This document shows, piece after piece, positions 59,736-64,000 of a DNA stretch of 64,000 nt (the first letter of the stretch is position 1; each line of letters begins with the position of its first letter). The DNA lies in assembly GCA_964017235.1 (NCBI GenBank), contig OZ024934.1, positions 81,062,706 through 81,126,705 on the forward strand, read 5' to 3'. The notes beneath the pieces were generated by a model that was not told where the DNA came from, did no database searches, and saw only the letters and a program-made list of their open reading frames with translations. The translations under genes and the position numbers were made by a program. The DNA is from Sabellastarte sp. h YS-2021 (lineage: Eukaryota; Annelida; Polychaeta; Sabellida; Sabellidae).

Positions 59736-59840
59736 CCCCTGGGGTATTTGGAGCTCCACCCCCGCCCCCACCACCACCCCCTCCACCAATGGCAGCTCCT
59801 CCGGTCCCCCCTCCCCCTTCTATGGCTGCATTACAGCAAG
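59736..59840 (+). CDS. VCL: Vinculin linker exon 18 (long poly-proline)
   Basis: The acceptor is caattttcag and the donor is gtttgg at 59841; phases are 1 in and 1 out. The 34 whole codons include GVFGAPPPPPPPPPPMAAPP followed by VPPPPSMAALQQ, with ten consecutive prolines. Such tracts bind profilin, SH3 and EVH1 domains; vertebrate vinculin's linker binds vinexin, ponsin and VASP. The donor is non-optimal, so the exact 3' end is less certain. The composition alone is formin-like, but the phase and position tie it to vinculin. The minus-strand Gly-rich frame is a shadow. Confidence 0.73.
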
Positions 59841-60036
59841 GTTTGGTGGTGTTTTCCATGTTCATGATTTGCAACAGGCAATTCTGGATAATACAATTCT
59901 TTTGTGTCCTTAACAAATCCTAATTAGTGTTTCTGTACATTTAAAAAGCTATTTATAATTGGCAATTAGTGAGGACACTTCTTCCTTGCTTTTGAATTGA
60001 AAAAAAGATAATTTTCCTTGATTTATTAAAACAGTA

Positions 60037-60210
60037 CAGTAGCACCTCTATTATCCGCCCCTCTTTGGGGATTAACAATTAGGTTGGATAATAGAAAGGT
60101 GGTATAATAAAAAGCCTAAAATAACAGGTTTAAATGGAGTTGGGAGTGGGTTTCAGATCGGATAATTGAAAATTCAGATAATAGAGGGTCAGATAATAGA
60201 GGTTTTACTG
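60037..60210 (+). mobile_element. pogo/Tigger-like MITE, best copy
   Basis: CAGTAGCACCTCTATTATCC at the left and GATAATAGAGGTTTTACTG at the right are inverted repeats flanked by TA on both sides. Diverged relatives lie at 33987-34154 and 54918-55088. It follows exon 18 by about 200 bp. Confidence 0.9.
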
Positions 60211-60355
60211 TATTAGTAGATCTATATTGTTGTTGAAATAACAATGAAAATTGTCTCACTCTGGATTATAGATTAATTGCAAATCATGTACATGGATCAT
60301 GTATATGAAAACATGTACTTACTCTTGTTATAATGTCCCTGTTCTGTGTACACAG

Positions 60356-60373
60356 AAGCTCCAGTTGACACCA
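60356..60373 (+). CDS. Candidate vinculin linker microexon (weak)
   Basis: A good acceptor (gtgtacacag) is followed by codons that read EAPVDT in the phase required after exon 18, with a possible donor gtgtta at 60374 keeping the 1-1 phase pattern. It resembles exon 16 (EAKEEPVR). The donor is weak and the exon is only 18 nt, so this is a hint rather than a call. Confidence 0.25.
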
Positions 60374-61531
60374 GTGTTACAGTGTGGTTATTTGTATGTT
60401 ATATTGTTATGTGATATGTATGCTTGTTGTTGTACTTGCTTGCTACTACAGTTTTACAGTATGACTAGCCATGCTTAAGATTGCCAAATTGTGCCACAAT
60501 CCTGTTCAAACAGGCACAGACAGGTTTGCTTTTCACAATGTAATCAAAGTCTGAGCAGGGTGCTGATGTGAAAACCAGTACATGTATATGTAAGAGTACA
60601 TTATGCAATATAAGACATATTGTGCAATACCAATTCCAACAACTGCAGTTTAAACACTAGTTTATTGAGCTCAAAGAAAAAGGAGGTCAAAGGTCATTTA
60701 ATCTCATTCCTCTGTCACATATGAGGCTGTAGTAAACACCTTAACTGTTCGCGTCATTTCTAAATATGTCGTAAGTGAAATCCAGTAGGATTTTCATTAC
60801 AGAAGTAAAACTTTATGCTTTACCTAGAACTTCGTTAGTCAAAGTAAAGAAATTTGTAACAATATAACTTGTTTTTGGAATTCATTAATGTCAGTGTTGG
60901 GCATTTAACTATTTTTCCTGATCTTAGAGAATTAGTCAATTTATACTGGTCCTCATATCCTCGCTATTGGTCCCAGAAGTGTGAGAATTCACTGATATTT
61001 GTTGTTTTAACCCAAAGTAAAATTGGATTTTAGTCTGCATTTCTTGTCTCAAATGGTTCAGTCTTAAAAATTACATTGATGTATTTTCGATTTATTTTTC
61101 ACAATAGTTTATATTGTGTTTGTGTGACTACTTATAAAACTATATACATATTTCTCAGAATGAGATATCTTGATTATTTCAACCATTTGGAAAACTAAAT
61201 ATCAAACAGCAAATTATAAGAAAATATCATCACAGTTACCTTGTGTGTTGGCCTGTTTAAGGTCATCAATTAGAAGACTGAAGTCCATATAAATTTTGCA
61301 GAACTGTTTGTTATAGCTTCAGAGATTATTTAATGGTCTGATATGTTGTTTTATCACTGTATTATATTATGCAGAACATACTTAATGTCATGACAGTTCC
61401 TGTGGGTTTGTTTGATGCACATTGTGTTTTTGCATGGCGTTACACATCCATCACTTAAATGTGATTGTGTTGTCATGTTTCAGTTGTTGTGGCTCTGTCC
61501 AGTGATATTGTATATATTTTTGTAATTTGTA
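60374..61531. other. VCL: Downstream vinculin intron, unassigned
   Basis: No tail-domain exon was found. Part of the diffuse repeat seen at 44-45 kb may recur at 60680-60900. Confidence 0.5.
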
Positions 61532-62237
61532 TCCACCAGATAATATCCAGTGGATACTATGGATTATGCATGAGTACACCGCCACCGCAGTGTGTAGAGA
61601 TTTTCTTATAACCCCTCTAGAGGCCAAGGTATTGTAGGTAGAGTTTTCAAATTTACAGGATATATTCATTATTACAAAATCTTGCCTGGGAATATTTTTA
61701 GCCTCATTTTAAAAAAAAACAAGATGGCCACCACAGACGTTTCTTAACTTTCAGCAAGGAGTTTTGTTAGCCCTCTAGAGCAAAGGGTATTATAGGTAGA
61801 GATCTGAAATTTGCAGGATATGTTCATCATTACAAAATCTTGACGGGAATATTTTTGACCTCATTTTGAAAAACAAGATGGCCGCCACGAACATTTCTTT
61901 GTCAGTCATGAAAAGTGCCTGTATTTCCATTATTATTGGTCCTAGAGGTTTGGCATGTGAAGCCAGCTTATATGAAATCATGGGCTGGGAATCTTCTGAT
62001 GTGTTCAGATTTGACCTTGGGCCCCTCCCTCAAGTTCCAATGAGGATAGTCAAACTAAAGTGCTTAAAAGTCAATTATTATTGGTCCTAGAAGTTTACAA
62101 TGTGAAACCAACCTGTAGGAAATCATGGGCTTGGAATTTTCTTATGTGTTATGATTTGACCTTGGACCCCTCCTTCAAGGTCAAATGAGGATAACCAAAG
62201 TTAAAAGGGCTTATAACTTGCTTATTCTTGGTCCTAC
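61532..62237 (+). mobile_element. Helitron-like element, 5' end plus satellite, 3' truncated
   Basis: A|TCCACCAGATAATATCCAGT forms a terminal hairpin (TATCCAC paired with GTGGATA). Next come ACACCGCCACCGCAGTGTG, two AACAAGATGGC blocks and two units of the GGTCCTAGAGGTTTGG satellite. The wording follows the 6565-7724 element. It stops at GGTCCTACAG without a 3' hairpin. Confidence 0.7.
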
Positions 62238-62751
62238 AGTCACTGGAGTCTCCCCTCGGTGGTTGTGGGTTTGGATCTAGCTCATAGTTACAAACGGGAT
62301 AGATTGTAGACCTGTTCTAATATTATCAATTCCCTGTGCAATTTATTGAAAGCATTGTCAAATCTGGATAAATTAAGCTAGTTCTAGATAATGCCTAGCT
62401 TCAATAATGTAGTAGTATTAAGTCCATTATTTCACCTTATGGTGTTTTAGCATGATGTTTTATTTTTGTCATCCTGTGCTAAATGTTACTTTGTTACTCA
62501 AATTGTTTATACCTTGGGTTTTGTACCTGTTTTAAAAGTTCCACCGCATAAAGAAAATGTATTTGTGAGCATGCACATACAATGTAGTGTATAAATTATA
62601 ACTGTGTACTTTTATATTAAAATTTGAACTCAGATTTAACAAAACATGAGTTCATGAAAAATATGACATGTCAAGTGTCATTTCTCAATACTTCAGTGTT
62701 CAAACTTTTTAAATTATTGTTTTTTATTAATTTACAAGTAACACACTATTA
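62238..62751. other. Possible decayed SINE, then unassigned DNA
   Basis: GGTTGTGGGTTTGGATC and GACCTGTTCTAATATTATCA at 62265-62330 vaguely follow SINE family B. The rest is unassigned. Confidence 0.35.
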
Positions 62752-62936
62752 GAGTAAGAAATGTCCAAATTTGTCCCTTGAAATCCCTTATTTTATTCTG
62801 AATTATGTGACTTTGTGAAATTTGTCACAATGTAAAGGGAAAGCCCCTTCTTTTACATTGAATAATGTGACTTTTAAGATTTCTTGTTTTCGGCTCCTTG
62901 TTACATTTTTATTAGTAAATTTCACCTTTCTTACTC
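62752..62936 (+). mobile_element. MITE with GAGTAAGAAA termini
   Basis: GAGTAAGAAATGT at the left and CCTTTCTTACTC at the right are short inverted repeats. The extreme ends are shared with the TA-type MITE at 29207-29435, but the interior is unrelated. Confidence 0.75.
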
Positions 62937-62980
62937 AAAGTGTATTTTAATACAGGATATTTGATTTCTTCTATACTTTT

Positions 62981-64000
62981 TACCCCACCGCCCTTAAGGG
63001 CTGTCGGGGTATTGTTTTCACCCATGGTGTCTGAGTGGGCGGGCAGCGGGAAAAAGTTTGTCCGGGCTATATCTCGGCAACCGTAAGGTGTAGGAAGTTG
63101 ATACTTGGTAGGGACATTGGTTAGGGGCAGTAGGTGTGCAACGTCATGGTGTGACCTTGATTTAACGTTGCCGTAGTGACCTTGACCTGTAAAATCTTGT
63201 CCAGCCTATATCTCAGAAACCGTAAGGTGTAGGAAGTTGATACTTGGTAGGGACATTGGTTAGGGGGTGTAGGTGTGCAACGTCATGGTGTGACCTTCAT
63301 TTGACCTTTGACCTAGCCGTAGTGACCTTGACCTATAAAATCTTGTCCGGGCTATATCTCGGAAACCGTAAGGTGTAGAAAGTTGGTACTTGGTAGGGAC
63401 ATTGGTTAGGGGCAGTAGGTGTGCACCATCATGGTGTGACCTTGATTTGACCTTTGACCTTGCCGTAGTGACCTTGACCTATGAAATTTTGTCTGGGCTA
63501 TAGCTCGGCAACCATAAGGTGTAGGAAGTTAATACGTGGCAGGGACATTGGTTAGGTGCAGTAGGTGTGCAATGTCATGGTGTGACCTTCATTTGACCTT
63601 TGACCTTGATGTAGTGACCTTGACCTATAAAATCTTGTCTGGGCCATATCTTGGAAACCATAAGGTGTAGGAAGTTGATACTTGATAGGGACATTGGCTC
63701 GGGGTTGTAAGTGTGCAACATCATGGTGTGACCTTGATTTGACCGTTGACCTTGTCATAGTGACCATGAATTTTAAAATCCTGTCTGGGTTTATTTCTTT
63801 GATTCCATAAGGTGTAGAAGGTTGACCCTTGGTAGGGACATTGGTGTAGGTGTGTGTAATGGTGTGACCTTTACCTTTGGCTCTGCCAAAGTGTGTTCAC
63901 CTGCCATATTTGAGACATCTTTCTCTTCTGACAAAGATATATGGATTGCTGCAACTGATTATTATATGCACTTTTACCTGATTGTGACCTGATTGACAGC
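62981..64000 (+). mobile_element. Satellite-cored element, 5' hairpin, runs off window
   Basis: TACCCC (62981-62986) pairs with GGGGTA (63006-63011), with GCCCTTAAGGGC between them, giving a strong terminal hairpin. From about 63055 there are six to seven ~148-bp units with ATATCTCGGCAACCGTAAGG and TACTTGGTAGGGACATTGG. The 3' end is outside the window. The minus-strand frame at 63552-63767 is a repeat shadow. Confidence 0.78.

Larger units (their letters stand above)
20968..59840 (+). other. VCL: Vinculin gene, partial locus (18 visible exons)
   Basis: Vinculin is a cytoplasmic adaptor at integrin adhesions and cadherin junctions. Its head binds talin and alpha-catenin, its linker binds EVH1 and SH3 proteins, and its tail binds F-actin and PIP2. 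Eighteen exons with AG/GT borders join in one frame from about vertebrate residue 114 to the proline-rich linker. Diagnostic segments are [51 protein letters not shown] and SIARRANRVL. Phases agree at all 17 junctions. The start codon, roughly the first 113 residues and the whole tail domain are outside the window. The longest introns are 7.1 kb and 8.7 kb. I recognised the family from remembered vinculin sequence, not from a database search. The paralogue alpha-catenin is excluded by the vinculin-type internal repeats and the FPPPP linker. Confidence 0.96.

Noticed and set aside
59736..59840. Formin FH1 exon
   Set aside because: Composition fits FH1, but phase, position and the preceding linker exons tie it to vinculin, and no FH2-like exon is near.
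59725..59916. Gly-rich minus-strand frame
   Set aside because: It is the complement of the poly-proline codons of vinculin exon 18.
63552..63767. 71-aa minus-strand open frame
   Set aside because: It lies wholly inside the ~148-bp satellite array, is repetitive with its period and has no domain.

Overview
This is eukaryotic, AT-rich, intron- and repeat-dominated DNA. It has short exons with GT-AG introns, tRNA-derived SINEs, many small inverted-repeat elements (MITEs), and satellite-cored elements of the kind common in bivalve genomes. I infer a lophotrochozoan, most likely a bivalve mollusc; the species cannot be fixed from the window.

One protein-coding gene can be supported: vinculin, on the plus strand, partial at both ends. 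Eighteen exons between 20968 and 59840 join in a single unbroken reading frame (2,181 nt, 726 complete codons), and every splice phase agrees. The first visible exon corresponds to about residue 114 of vertebrate vinculin, so the start codon and the first ~113 residues lie upstream. The last visible exons encode the proline-rich linker, so the F-actin/PIP2-binding tail lies downstream. In order, the exons encode the rest of the talin-binding D1 domain, a central region with two (not three) ~110-residue internal repeats, the D3/D4 helical bundles, and a linker split over small cassette-like exons of one phase class.

Layout: 1-1375 satellite arrays; 1740-3130 minisatellites and a GC-rich island; 3290-5340 a 5' element end with a ~355-bp satellite; 6565-7724 and 17271-19313 two Helitron-like elements with tandem-repeat cores; 7985-15100 SINEs, a piggyBac-type MITE and unassigned DNA; 20968-34735 thirteen vinculin exons; 35417-38340 Helitron-like elements inside a 7.1-kb intron; 41879-59840 five linker exons spread over 18 kb of MITE/SINE-rich introns; 60037-64000 downstream intron with a pogo/Tigger-type MITE and two further satellite elements.

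The most unusual features are: (1) two vinculin exons whose 3' end plus splice donor has been amplified into a tandem array in the following intron (80-bp unit after exon 2, 61-bp unit after exon 12); (2) a set of Helitron-like shells with a 5' terminal hairpin, often a CCG run, a tandem-repeat core that differs between copies, and a 3' hairpin exactly 6 nt before CTAG-T; (3) the two-repeat vinculin and its modular linker. I found no CRISPR arrays, rRNA genes or stand-alone tRNA genes, and no open transposase or reverse transcriptase frame.
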